A DNA stretch of 36,681 bases from Pseudomonadota bacterium (GCA_026388655.1 JAPLJI010000059.1:1-36681), one strand, 5' to 3'; positions 23,369 to 31,433 are shown, counted from the first letter of the stretch. Numbers and translations: made by a program. The notes: generated by a model from the sequence alone, not told the origin.

Positions 23369-25873
23369 CTGTGCGGTATTTGCCCGCGAAACCCTCTGGA
23401 TTATTTCATCCTGGGCTTCTTTGGTGAGATCGGTGAAATAAGCGCAGTAGCCGGCCACGCGGACGGTGAGCCAGCGGAATTTATCGGGGTCTTTCTGGGC
23501 GTCCCGGAGAACGGCCTCGTTTAAGACATTAAATTGAACCTGCATCCCCCCGAGCTTGAAGTAGGTCCGAAGCAGGGAGGCAAACAGGCTCCCGTTATTC
23601 CCGGAGGAAAAAACCAGAGGATCGAGTCCCATCGTTAGGTTGGACCCGTTGGCGGCCTCGGTAAAATCAATCGCGGCCACCGAGTGTAGGAAGGCGGTCG
23701 GCCCTTTCCGGGTCCCGGCGGCGGACGGGGAAATCCCGAGCGTAAGCGGCTCCCCCGCCCCCCTTCCCGAAGGCAGGGCCCCGGTCCATTTCCCAAAGGG
23801 AATATGGCAGGTCACGCTGTAATATCCCGGCGTGTAAAGTCCGCCCCGCGGATTCCGGTGTTTTTTCACCTCCCGGGCGTAAATCTGAAAAACCTCGTTG
23901 GCGTATTTCTCCGCCAGGCCCTCGTCATCGCCATACTTGGAGACCCGGTTGGTAAGGTAGGCTTTCAGGTCATGATCTCCGGCAAAATCCTCCCTCAGCG
24001 CTTTTAGCAGCGCCTCCATGGTCAGCCGCTTCTGCTGGAACACCACCTCATCTATCGCCGTCAGGGCATCGGCCACCGAACCGACCCCCACCCCCTGGAC
24101 GCCGGTGAAATCATACCGGGCTCCGCCGGAGGTGACATCCTTTTTTTTCTCGATTGTGTCCTGGATCAGGGCGGACAGAAGCGGCGAGGGAAAATATTCC
24201 TTATGGGCGGCGGAAAGCACGTTGGTTCCCCGGACCATCTGGCGAACCAGGTAGGAAACCTGCTCGGTGAAGGCCTTCAGCACGTCTGCCATTGAGCCGA
24301 AGCTTTCCGCCGGGCCGGTCTCGGGACCGATTTTCTGCTTGAGCATCGGGCTGCAACCATTATGCAGGGCAAGATCCAGGCAAAGCCCGAGGTTCAAAAG
24401 CGCCGCGTCGGTGGACCCGAAGGATCTGCCCTGGGGGTTGGGTTCGACGCAACCCAGGGGGGCGTAGTCCCGGGCGTCTTCGAGGCTCGTTCCCACTTTC
24501 ATCATGGCCGGGATGATCACCTCGTCGTTGTAAATCGAGGGATGCGGGCATCCGTTCGCGATGTTGGTTTCAATGGCGCGGAGATAATCCGGGGGGCTAT
24601 CCTGATTAACCCGGGCGAAAAGGTTGGGCTGGTGGGTGTTTACCTCGCGGATGGATTCGAGGATCAGGTAGGTGAGATCGTTGGTGGCGTCCTTACCCTC
24701 CCGATCCACCCCGCCGATCACCGCCCCCTGGCTGGTCATCAGCCCGCTGAAATACTGGTTGAAGAGCTCCGGAAACAGCGGCGGGAAGCTCGACATCTTG
24801 ACCCAGAGGCACTGGAGAAGCTCCTTGGCTTTTTCCCGGGTCAACCGGCCCTCGTCAATATCCTTCCGGTAAAGCGGATAGAGATACTGGTCCACCCGGC
24901 CCAGCGAGATGGATTCCTCGTAATTCTCATGGTGGAGCGCAACCTGGGTTAACCAGATCGCCTGCAGGGCTTCAGGAAAGGTGCGGGCGGGGTTTCGCGG
25001 CGCGTTCTTCAGGTTCTCGGCCATGGTTTCCAGCTCGGCCTTCCGGTCCGGATTATTTTCTTTCTCCGCCAGCGCTTCCGCTTCCCGGGAATACCTTTCC
25101 GCGAATTCCATTACCCCATTGACGGCGATAATCACCGATTCCAGGAATATTCTTTCCTGGTGATACTCGGTTTCCTTGAGTTTTTCCTCGGCACACTCCC
25201 AGACCCACCCGAAACCTTTTTCCACCACCCTCTGGTAATCCGGGGTCACGTGCGAGATCCCGGCGAACTCGGTCAAAACCATAACCCCCTCCAGGGCGAA
25301 AAGTCGGAAGGGGGTAAAACCGATCGGCCTCTTCTTCAGGGAATCCAAATTTACCGACGCCAGGTCCAGGAGTTTCCTTCTCCAGGAAACCGGCATCCTC
25401 CGGAGCGCTTCCACGCCCGCCTTGATCGCCCCGGGCGCGAGCCCCCCGCGTTTTTTATCCCTCAAAATTATTGAGATCGCTCGGTCCGCGACCGTCCGGC
25501 CCAGCCAGAAGGGAAAAATATCCTTCTCCAGCTCCCGGGCTTCCTCTTCCGTCAGGACAAAAGGATTGTCTTTACGCAAATGGATCTTCCGGAGCTCGGG
25601 CCAGAGGGCAACGCTGTCAAACTCGGGGAAAAGCAGCGCCCCCATTTTCTTCTCGGTCATCGCCCCGGCGATCAGCTCGCCGGGGTAGATCTTGACCGGG
25701 ATATGGTTCAGGGCATACCGGACCGCCTCGGCCCGGAGGAGCGGCGGCTCGAGATACTGGTTGGACTGAAAATACCGGGTGACCCACCGCGCCCGCTCGA
25801 GGCTGATGGGCCGGGGGCTGAGATAAAGGTCCTGCTTTAAGCTTTCAATCCGCGGGGTGGGCATATTTATCAT
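23348..25873 (-). CDS. Glycyl radical enzyme, eliminase-type (PFL2-like), substrate unknown
   Basis: 841 residues. The radical loop is RVAGYCAYF with Gly808 near the C-terminus; the thiyl site is Cys475 with Glu477 in GCVEP. The Cys-x-Glu pair is found in glycerol and propanediol dehydratases, choline TMA-lyase, hydroxyproline dehydratase and isethionate lyase, and argues against pyruvate formate-lyase. Other landmarks: SHVTPDY (207-213), ALHHENYEESISLGRVDQY (312-330), and GGLYTPGYYSVTCHIPFGKW. Position 810 is Cys where Ser is common. The residues that set substrate choice do not let me assign one. The last seven residues come from the heptamer array. Start: ATG 25873 or ATG 25864, neither with a Shine-Dalgarno. 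Activase at 26748-27659. The enzyme would be oxygen-sensitive. Confidence 0.92.
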   Translation of the reverse strand: MINMPTPRIESLKQDLYLSPRPISLERARWVTRYFQSNQYLEPPLLRAEAVRYALNHIPVKIYPGELIAGAMTEKKMGALLFPEFDSVALWPELRKIHLRKDNPFVLTEEEARELEKDIFPFWLGRTVADRAISIILRDKKRGGLAPGAIKAGVEALRRMPVSWRRKLLDLASVNLDSLKKRPIGFTPFRLFALEGVMVLTEFAGISHVTPDYQRVVEKGFGWVWECAEEKLKETEYHQERIFLESVIIAVNGVMEFAERYSREAEALAEKENNPDRKAELETMAENLKNAPRNPARTFPEALQAIWLTQVALHHENYEESISLGRVDQYLYPLYRKDIDEGRLTREKAKELLQCLWVKMSSFPPLFPELFNQYFSGLMTSQGAVIGGVDREGKDATNDLTYLILESIREVNTHQPNLFARVNQDSPPDYLRAIETNIANGCPHPSIYNDEVIIPAMMKVGTSLEDARDYAPLGCVEPNPQGRSFGSTDAALLNLGLCLDLALHNGCSPMLKQKIGPETGPAESFGSMADVLKAFTEQVSYLVRQMVRGTNVLSAAHKEYFPSPLLSALIQDTIEKKKDVTSGGARYDFTGVQGVGVGSVADALTAIDEVVFQQKRLTMEALLKALREDFAGDHDLKAYLTNRVSKYGDDEGLAEKYANEVFQIYAREVKKHRNPRGGLYTPGYYSVTCHIPFGKWTGALPSGRGAGEPLTLGISPSAAGTRKGPTAFLHSVAAIDFTEAANGSNLTMGLDPLVFSSGNNGSLFASLLRTYFKLGGMQVQFNVLNEAVLRDAQKDPDKFRWLTVRVAGYCAYFTDLTKEAQDEIIQRVSRANTAQQIADSR

Positions 25874-25945
25874 GTGATCAGTTTATCGTAGATGGCATGG
25901 AGATAATTTTAACATAAAATAAAAAACCTCAGATTAACCTTAAAT

Positions 25946-25972
25946 AAAAAAACCCCTCTTGGAAAAGAGGGG
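25946..25972 (-). terminator. Intrinsic terminator between the small gene and the GRE
   Basis: On the minus strand CCCCTCTT and AAGAGGGG form a hairpin (25953-25972) followed by seven T (25946-25952). It lies downstream of the small gene at 26106 and upstream of the GRE start, so the GRE either has its own promoter in 25874-25945 or depends on read-through. Confidence 0.8.
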
Positions 25973-26010
25973 TAGAGGGAGAGAAACAGAAGGCAGAAAA
26001 GAAAAGGAAG

Positions 26011-26092
26011 GTTGTTGGGTTGTTGGGTTGCTTGGTGGCTAGGTGGTTGGAAAAATGAAAAGAAAGGTTGTTAGGTTGCTCGATGGTTAGAA
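26011..26092. repeat. GGTTGTTGG-type degenerate tandem repeat
   Basis: GGTTGTTGGGTTGTTGGGTT and later GGTTGTTAGGTTGCTCGATGG between purine-rich spacers. It is low-complexity spacer between the small gene and the terminator. Confidence 0.5.
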
Positions 26093-26105
26093 AAAGAAAA
26101 ATTCA

Positions 26106-26288
26106 TTAGGCGTTTCCTTTCAGCCCGGTTTCCAATCCGAGTGTAATGCTCTCAACCGGCACCTGCTCCTTGAATTTTTCTTCCTCCACGCTCTGGTCAA
26201 AACGATAAACCAGCTTTCCCAGGTGCCTGCTCATAACAAAAATTACCTTTGGTTTCTTGTCCCCGGTTTTATCGTTCATTTTCAGCAT
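26106..26288 (-). CDS. Small 60-residue protein of unknown function, GRE-associated
   Basis: The start is ATG 26288 because AAGGAG lies six bases before it; the frame is open to 26327 without support. The product has a Lys-rich N-terminus (MLKMNDKTGDKKPK), a short hydrophobic strand VIFVMSRHLGKLVYRF, then an acidic/amphipathic stretch ending in TGLKGNA. It has no cysteine, so it is not like the Fe-S-binding small subunits of benzylsuccinate synthase. I do not recognise the family. A sigma-54-type promoter lies 53 nt upstream and a terminator downstream, so it looks like a separately controlled single-gene transcript between the activase and the GRE. A regulator-binding, chaperone-like or enzyme-accessory role is speculation. 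Confidence 0.7.
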   Translation of the reverse strand: MLKMNDKTGDKKPKVIFVMSRHLGKLVYRFDQSVEEEKFKEQVPVESITLGLETGLKGNA

Positions 26289-26340
26289 TTTCTTCTCCTT
26301 TTTATTATCGCAAAGATTAAATTTCACATAATTTTAAATA

Positions 26341-26356
26341 TGCAAGTTTTGTTCCA
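26341..26356 (-). promoter_or_regulatory. Sigma-54 (RpoN) promoter, TGGAAC-N5-TTGCA
   Basis: On the minus strand TGGAACAAAACTTGCA has the -24 GG and -12 GC at exactly the right spacing and differs from TGGCAC-N5-TTGCA at one base. The start of transcription would be near 26330, giving a 42-nt leader with a good Shine-Dalgarno before ATG 26288. Confidence 0.65.
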
Positions 26357-26443
26357 AAGTTTTTTTTCAAAATACAGCTGTCTCGGTTTGCAATATTTTT
26401 AAGTAATATTAAATAGTTAGCAAATAAGTATGAAAATATTTCG

Positions 26444-26469
26444 ACCTTTTCAACAAATATTTAAAAGGT
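26444..26469. promoter_or_regulatory. Inverted repeat ACCTTTT...AAAAGGT, possible activator site
   Basis: 7-bp arms (26444-26450 and 26463-26469) with a 12-nt centre, about 115-140 nt upstream of the predicted sigma-54 start, the usual distance for an enhancer-binding protein. The rest of the AT-rich stretch 26357-26600 holds no gene; a 60-codon frame at 26461-26643 has no start signal. Confidence 0.35.
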
Positions 26470-26643
26470 AAAATTACTTAAGGTAATGTCAAAAATTTGA
26501 GCATCAATGAACACATATTCCAGGATGTGGGAAAAAATGGACCAAGAGATCAAGCGTCCGAGGCGTTCAAAATAAAATGTAGGGGCCGATCCCCGATCGA
26601 CCCCAAGAAGGTGCGTTCGGGAAACATGAAAATCCCCCTTCAT

Positions 26644-26731
26644 CCCCCTTTTTTATAAAGGGGGAAATTTAAAAACCCCTCTTTAGAAAAGAGGGGCGGT
26701 CTCCAACCCGTAGGTCTACGACCCGGAGGGG
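26644..26731. repeat. Hairpin and palindrome cluster downstream of the activase
   Basis: CCCCCTTT/AAAGGGGG hairpin (26644-26664), the terminator hairpin (26676-26696), and a CTCC...CCCGTAGG...CCCGGAGG palindrome (26700-26731) of the family found in cysS. GGGGCCGATCCCCGATCGAC (26582-26601) is another intergenic repeat type. Confidence 0.55.
26671..26696 (-). terminator. Intrinsic terminator after the GRE activase
   Basis: On the minus strand CCCCTCTT/AAGAGGGG (26676-26696) is followed by TTTTT (26671-26675), 52 nt after the activase stop. It is nearly the same hairpin as at 25953-25972. Confidence 0.72.
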
Positions 26732-26747
26732 GGAGATTTGAAAAAGG

Positions 26748-27659
26748 TTAAATCACCAGGGCCGTGAAGCCAGCGGAGAGAAAAACCCGGCGGATCTGCT
26801 CGATTTCTCCACTGCTGGGGGGAGAGATTCTTTTAAAAGGCGCGGATTCCCCAATCGGCCCTCGCTTGCTCTCCCCTAACGAATGATAGGGCAGGAGATG
26901 CACCGTATCGAGTGATAAGGCCTTGAGTATCCTGAAAATTCCTTCCAGGTTGCTCGTCTTCATCGTGATGCCCGGGACCAGTGGCACCCGGGGAATCACT
27001 AGGATATGCTCGGAAACCATCCGGGCCAGATTCTCCAGGATTTTTTTATTGCTTTTCCCCGTAAATTCAACATGACTTGGTTCATCCATGATCTTGAGAT
27101 CGAAAAAGACGCAATCGAGGCTTTTTAAGAATCCGGAGACCTCCTCGTAATCGAAGAATCCGCAGGTCTCCATCGCGACTTTGAAACCCGATTCTTTGCA
27201 GAGTTGAATGAAAGGCCCGACAAACGCGTATTGCAGGGTGGGCTCGCCGCCGGAAAGGGTTATGCCTCCCCCCGAATCTTCAAAAAAAGCCCCGTCTTTT
27301 CCAACCTTGGCCAGTAACTCCCGGGGCGTATACCATCTTCCCACGGTTTTGATTGATTCATAGCTGCAGACCTCCACACATTTGAAGCAAGCCGTGCATT
27401 TCTTTCTGTCGATCAGTTCCTCGACATCAATATCCAGGCACTTTTCCGGGCAAACCGGAACGCAATCCCCGCAGCGGATGCACTTGCTGTGATAATAGGC
27501 AATCTCGGGGCGCGGTTTGATTGATTCCGGGTTCTGACACCAGTGGCAATGGAGGGGACAGCCTTTGAAAAAAACCACCGTCCTGATCCCCGGCCCGTCG
27601 TGGACGGAAAATCTCTGGATATTGAAGACCAGTCCGGAATCAGGATGGTTATATTTCAT
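26748..27659 (-). CDS. Glycyl radical enzyme activase (radical SAM)
   Basis: 303 residues. Radical SAM motif Cys34, Cys38, Cys41 in CPLHCHWC, preceded by FSVHDGPGIRTVVFFKG. A ferredoxin-like insert carries two more [4Fe-4S] sites: CIRCGDCVPVC (60-70) and CTACFKCVEVC (88-98), the arrangement seen in activases of dehydratase-type and decarboxylase-type GREs but absent from PflA. LSGGEPTLQ and METCGFF complete the SAM-binding core. It would abstract hydrogen from Gly808 of the GRE using SAM and reduced ferredoxin or flavodoxin. It is upstream of the GRE on the same strand but separated by two terminators and a sigma-54 promoter. No Shine-Dalgarno is clear before ATG 27659. Confidence 0.93.
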   Translation of the reverse strand: MKYNHPDSGLVFNIQRFSVHDGPGIRTVVFFKGCPLHCHWCQNPESIKPRPEIAYYHSKCIRCGDCVPVCPEKCLDIDVEELIDRKKCTACFKCVEVCSYESIKTVGRWYTPRELLAKVGKDGAFFEDSGGGITLSGGEPTLQYAFVGPFIQLCKESGFKVAMETCGFFDYEEVSGFLKSLDCVFFDLKIMDEPSHVEFTGKSNKKILENLARMVSEHILVIPRVPLVPGITMKTSNLEGIFRILKALSLDTVHLLPYHSLGESKRGPIGESAPFKRISPPSSGEIEQIRRVFLSAGFTALVI

Positions 27660-27765
27660 TAATATGAGCCGCGACTAATCAGGGGTCTTTCCCCTAGCCG
27701 TCAGGGGGCATCATATCCCATAGCTGTCCAAATTATTTTTTTTCACCCTCACCCTTTCCCTCTCC

Positions 27766-27936
27766 CCTCGCGTGCCCCGTCAAGGGCGGGGAGGGAAAGG
27801 GTTGGGCCTCCGGCTCCGCTTCCAGCCCGTAGGGCTTACAGGCCGGAGGGTAGGGCTTACAGGCCGGCTTCCTGCCCGTAGGGGCCTCCAGCCCGGAGGG
27901 AGGGTAGGAGCCTACGGCTCGGAGAGGAGAGGGGGC
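27766..27936. repeat. Array of GC-rich palindromic repeats
   Basis: Within the 379-bp gap 27660-28038. GTGCCCCGTCAAGGGCGGGG (27771-27790) is followed by several copies of CCTCCGGCTCCG, CCCGTAGGGCTTACAGGCC, CGTAGGGGCCTCCAGCCCGG and GAGCCTACGGCTCGG. The stretch 27809-27853 is nearly identical to 4165-4211. No gene is seen; open frames here translate the repeats. Confidence 0.75.
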
Positions 27937-28038
27937 CAAATCAATGATTTTCAAATTCAAGTCTCAAAGTCTGTTTTCCCTCGGAGGATACAATCCAATT
28001 TGGACACGCATGATCATATCCGTAGTTACAGTCACCGG

Positions 28039-29226
28039 TTATTTCTTTTTTCCCGGGTATATCGGCGACATTTCCCGGAGCTTCTGGATTATCCCGGGAA
28101 GTGCCTCGAGCACCAGATCGACTTCTTCTTCGGTATTTTCCCGTCCCAGCGAGAAGCGGATGCTCCCCCGGGCCAGTTCCGGCGAAACCCCCATGGCCTT
28201 CAATACGTGGGAGGGGTCAAACGATCGCGAGGTGCAGGCCGATCCGCTCGAAGCGGCAATTCCCCGGAGATCAAGATTTAACAGGATGGCCTCACCTTCA
28301 ATGTAGGAAAAACTCACGTTGGTAAGCCCCGGGATTCTCTTCTCCGGATGACCGTTGAAAGATATGTCTTCGATTTTTTGTTTCAACCCCTCCTCCAGGC
28401 GTTTCTGCAGCCGGCGGAGCCGGAGTGAATTCGCCTCAAAATCGCGCGCGGAGATCTCCAGGGCCTTCGCCAGGCCCACTATCCCGGCTACGTTCTCGGT
28501 CCCGGAACGGAGATTCAATTCCTGGCTGCCGCCGTGGATCAGGTGGGGCATCTTCGTCCCCTTCCGGATAAAAAGCAACCCGATTCCCTTGGGACCGTAA
28601 AACTTGTGGGCGGATATGGAAAGCAAATCCACGGGAAGTTTCCGCAAATCCACGGGGATTTTACCCATCGCCTGGACCGCGTCGGTATGTAAAACGATGT
28701 TCTTTCCCCGTAATTTTTCGGCGATTTCCGCAACCGGCTGGATGGTTCCCACCTCGTTATTGGCCATCATGATCGAAACCAGAAATGTCCGCGAAGTCAG
28801 AGTTTCGGCGAGCGCTTCCGGATCCACGATCCCGAAACGATCGACCCCGAGATAGGTCACCTGGTATCCTCGCTTTTCCAGGATCTCCGCCGGGTGCAGG
28901 ATCGCGTGATGCTCAATCTGGGAGGTGACCAGATGATTGCGCTTCCCGTCCGGCCGGTGGGATTGGGACTCCGCCTCGGCCGGGCCGAAAAGCGCCCAGT
29001 TATCGCTCTCGGTTCCTCCGCTGGTAAAAACAATCTCCTCCGGCCGGGCTCCAACCAGCCCCGCCACCTTTTCCCGGGCGCCCTCGACCGCCTGGCGGGC
29101 TTCCTGGCCGAACCAGTGGATGCTGGAAGGATTGCCAAAAACCTCCCCGAGGAACGGAAGCATGGCCTCACGCACCTCCGGATGAACCCGGGTCGTGGCG
29201 CTGTGATCAAGGTAAATTCGTTCCAT
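28039..29226 (-). CDS. Cysteine desulfurase, NifS/IscS family
   Basis: 395 residues. PLP lysine Lys208 in SISAHKFYGPKG, and catalytic Cys331 in SSGSACTSRSFDPSHVL. The N-terminal YLDHSATTRVHPEV and GTESDNWAL are typical. It converts cysteine to alanine and leaves a persulfide for Fe-S clusters and tRNA thiolation. The order mnmA then desulfurase on one strand suggests it is the sulfur donor for MnmA; Fe-S assembly is also likely since no other desulfurase is in the window, but no scaffold IscU is adjacent. A 9-bp tandem repeat fills the gap to mnmA. Calling it iscS or nifS would be guesswork. Confidence 0.93.
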   Translation of the reverse strand: MERIYLDHSATTRVHPEVREAMLPFLGEVFGNPSSIHWFGQEARQAVEGAREKVAGLVGARPEEIVFTSGGTESDNWALFGPAEAESQSHRPDGKRNHLVTSQIEHHAILHPAEILEKRGYQVTYLGVDRFGIVDPEALAETLTSRTFLVSIMMANNEVGTIQPVAEIAEKLRGKNIVLHTDAVQAMGKIPVDLRKLPVDLLSISAHKFYGPKGIGLLFIRKGTKMPHLIHGGSQELNLRSGTENVAGIVGLAKALEISARDFEANSLRLRRLQKRLEEGLKQKIEDISFNGHPEKRIPGLTNVSFSYIEGEAILLNLDLRGIAASSGSACTSRSFDPSHVLKAMGVSPELARGSIRFSLGRENTEEEVDLVLEALPGIIQKLREMSPIYPGKKK

Positions 29227-29241
29227 TTGGTTCCCTTAGTC

Positions 29242-29297
29242 TCTTTGGTTTCTTTAGTTTCTTTAGTTTCTTTAGTTTCTTTAGTTTCTTTAGTTAC
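29242..29297. repeat. 9-bp tandem repeat TTTAGTTTC
   Basis: About six near-perfect units, with degenerate units at both ends (CTTTGGTTTC, TTTAGTTACC), in the spacer between mnmA and the cysteine desulfurase gene. Confidence 0.88.
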
Positions 29298-29352
29298 CCT
29301 GGTTTTTATTACGCAATCTGCAATCTAAAATCCGCAATTGGAAAGTTCCGCA

Positions 29353-30426
29353 TTATTTAATGATCCCTCCCCCGATTACCTCCTCACCCCTGTAAAAGAC
29401 CGCGGACTGGCCGGGGGCGGCCGCCCGCTGTTTTTCCATGAACTCTATGTCGGCCCGGTCGACAAACCCCCGGATGACCGCTTCGACCGGGGCATGCTGG
29501 GAACGGATCTTGACCTGCCCGACAAACACGCCGGGGGAGCTATTCCTCCGGATCCAGTTGATTCCTTCCACCTGGATGAATTTCCGGCTCAGATCGCTCT
29601 CTTTTCCCACGACCAGCACGTTCTCTTCCGCCTTGATCCGGATCACGTAGTAAACCTCGGGGACCTTGAGTTTCAGGCGCCGCTTTTGACCGATGGTAAA
29701 GGCCGGCAGGCCTTCATGCTCGCCCAGCCGCTTTCCGGAAGTGTCCTGGATCGGCCCCGGGCGGAAAGCTTCCGGGCTCCGTTCCCGGACAAAACCGATA
29801 TAATCCTGGTCGGGCACGAAACAGATTTCCTGGCTTTCCGGCCGCTGGGCCGTCGCGAGCTTGTAGGAAACCGCCATTTGCCGGACCCGTCGTTTTTCGA
29901 ATTCTCCCAGGGGCATGAGCGTCCGGGCCAGGATTCTCTGGGTCATCGGCCAGAGAAAATAAGACTGGTCCTTGGCCGGATCCACCCCCCGCAAAAGCTC
30001 GTAAGCTCCCTCCTTTTGATCAAAAACAATCCGGGCGTAATGACCGGTGGCCAGGAAATCGGAATCGAGCTCGTCCAGTTTTTGAAACAGGCTTCCAAAC
30101 TTGATCAGCTGATTGCAACGGACACAGGGATTGGGGGTCCGGCCCCGGCCGTATTCAGAGATAAAATCCTGGACCACCACCTGGTCAAACTGCTGACGGA
30201 AATCCAAAACGTAATGCCGGATGCCGAGCTTATGGGCCACCCGCTCCGCGCTTTTTATCGCGTCCAGGCCGCAACAGGACGAAGCCGGAATTTTCTTGCC
30301 CTTTTCCACCCTGAGATCCAGGGTGACCCCGATTACCTCGAAGCCCTTCTCCTTCAAAAGGGCGGCGGCCACGGAGGAATCCACCCCCCCGCTCATCGCG
30401 ACGATGACTCGCTTTTTCTTAGACAT
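29353..30426 (-). CDS. mnmA: tRNA-specific 2-thiouridylase
   Basis: 357 residues. PP-loop SGGVDSS (12-18), Cys101 and Cys104 in NPCVRC, and Cys202 in SQEICFVPD, the catalytic pair being Cys101 and Cys202 by analogy with E. coli Cys102 and Cys199. GHYAR and DQSYFLW are further family motifs. It adenylates and thiolates U34 of tRNA for Glu, Gln and Lys. Cys51-Cys52 (SSCCGLDA) also occurs in some anaerobe homologues. It lies upstream of the cysteine desulfurase and downstream of larE. Structured element copy A lies 25 nt upstream of the start. Confidence 0.96.
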   Translation of the reverse strand: MSKKKRVIVAMSGGVDSSVAAALLKEKGFEVIGVTLDLRVEKGKKIPASSCCGLDAIKSAERVAHKLGIRHYVLDFRQQFDQVVVQDFISEYGRGRTPNPCVRCNQLIKFGSLFQKLDELDSDFLATGHYARIVFDQKEGAYELLRGVDPAKDQSYFLWPMTQRILARTLMPLGEFEKRRVRQMAVSYKLATAQRPESQEICFVPDQDYIGFVRERSPEAFRPGPIQDTSGKRLGEHEGLPAFTIGQKRRLKLKVPEVYYVIRIKAEENVLVVGKESDLSRKFIQVEGINWIRRNSSPGVFVGQVKIRSQHAPVEAVIRGFVDRADIEFMEKQRAAAPGQSAVFYRGEEVIGGGIIK

Positions 30427-30450
30427 AGATTGTTTCGTCCATTGTCCAAC

Positions 30451-30538
30451 GGTTACGAGGCCCGTTTCGGAAACGTCTTTCGGTTACGGATTTGTAATCC
30501 GACCGACGTAGCTCAGAGACAACCCGGGCTTCGAAACC
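30451..30538 (-). repeat. Structured 90-nt element, copy A (upstream of mnmA)
   Basis: Plus-strand arms GGTTACGAGGCCCG (30451-30464) and CGGGCTTCGAAACC (30525-30538) pair at 13 of 14 positions, counting one wobble. Inner parts: GTTTCGGAAACG (a small palindrome) and an inner hairpin CGGTTA...TAATCCG. Outside the arms TTGTC (about 30444-30448) can pair with GACAA (30518-30522). It is about 80 percent identical to copy B, with changes that keep pairing. Confidence 0.75.
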
Positions 30539-30626
30539 CTAACTTTAACTTTTCTGATTGGTCTTCATTCGTTAATCGTCAATCTGCAATCGTCAATTTG
30601 TTTGCTTTCCATTCCGCAATCTTTTT

Positions 30627-31433
30627 CTAACCACCTTTTAATTCCTCGTTGAGGCTTCCCACCCGGTAACCATCCAGGTCGACTGAAACATGGGTATATC
30701 CAAGCTTCTTCAGGTCTCCGGAAATTTTTTTCCTGATTTTCAAGTCCAACAATCTTCCGATCTCTCCCGGCATAACCTCGATCCGGGCGGTCTTGCCGTG
30801 ATGGCGGACGCGGACCTGCCGGAAGCCTAGTCTTTTCAACGCTTTCTCCGCCCGGGCAATCATCCCTAAAGCCGCCGGGGTGATCCGGTCTCCATAAGGA
30901 ACCCGGGAAGCCAGGCAGGCCAGGGCCGGTTTATCCCAGGTGGAAAGACCAAGTTTCCGGGAAGCCCGACGGATTTCCTCTTTCCCCAGTTCGGCCTCCA
31001 GAAGCGGAGATCGCACCCGGAACTCCCGGGCGGCTTTCTCTCCGGGCCGCCGGTCTCTCAGGTCGTCCCGGTTCGAACCGTCGGCAATCCAGCGGAGTCC
31101 CTCCCGCCTGGCGATTTTCTGGAGTTCTCCGAAAAGCTCACGCTTGCAGTGATAGCATCGGTCGGGAGGATTCTGGAGAAACCGGGGATTTGATAGTTCG
31201 CGGGTTTTGATCACCCGGTGCCTGACCCGGAGCTTCCGGGCGAGCTTGCGGGCCGAGGCGAGTTCCTCCTTGGGGTAGGTGGAAGAAAAAGCGGTGACCG
31301 CCAGGACCCGGTCACCCAGGACCTCCCGCGCCACCCGGGCCAGAAAAGTGCTGTCCACCCCGCCGGAAAAAGCGACCAGGACGCTTCCCATCCCCTTTAA
31401 TATTTTCCTGAGCTTTTTAATTTTTTCCTGCAT
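30627..31433 (-). CDS. larE: LarE-type ATP-dependent sulfur transferase
   Basis: 268 residues. PP-loop AFSGGVDSTF (21-30), CYHC (Cys93, Cys96) and Cys173 in KPALACLASRVPYG, the site of the sacrificial or cluster-binding cysteine in characterised LarE. LarE thiolates the pyridinium dicarboxylate precursor of the nickel-pincer nucleotide cofactor of lactate racemase and related enzymes. larB and larC are not in the window. Its place among sulfur-transfer genes fits a sulfur-using enzyme fed by the desulfurase. A general PP-loop sulfurtransferase is the alternative. Confidence 0.88.
   Translation of the reverse strand: MQEKIKKLRKILKGMGSVLVAFSGGVDSTFLARVAREVLGDRVLAVTAFSSTYPKEELASARKLARKLRVRHRVIKTRELSNPRFLQNPPDRCYHCKRELFGELQKIARREGLRWIADGSNRDDLRDRRPGEKAAREFRVRSPLLEAELGKEEIRRASRKLGLSTWDKPALACLASRVPYGDRITPAALGMIARAEKALKRLGFRQVRVRHHGKTARIEVMPGEIGRLLDLKIRKKISGDLKKLGYTHVSVDLDGYRVGSLNEELKGG

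Noticed and set aside
23348-25873. Alkyl- or benzylsuccinate synthase (fumarate-adding GRE), suggested by the CoA-transferase and thiolase neighbours
   Set aside because: The active site has Cys-Val-Glu as in eliminase-type GREs, and the small neighbouring protein lacks the cysteines of the Fe-S small subunits.
26461-26643. 60-codon minus-strand frame upstream of the sigma-54 promoter
   Set aside because: No ribosome binding site, composition of spacer repeats and no protein-like pattern.
27733-28281. Open frames on both strands across the palindrome array
   Set aside because: They translate GC palindromes (Pro/Ala/Gly/Arg repeats) and the antisense of the cysteine desulfurase.
30451-30538. 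tRNA-like words in the structured element: an anticodon-like CGGATTTGTAATCCG, GTAGCTCAG and GGCTTCGAAACCC
   Set aside because: The order and spacing do not fit a tRNA: the D-like box follows the anticodon-like loop and is too close to the T-like box. Copy B at 35676-35762 lacks these words while keeping the stems.
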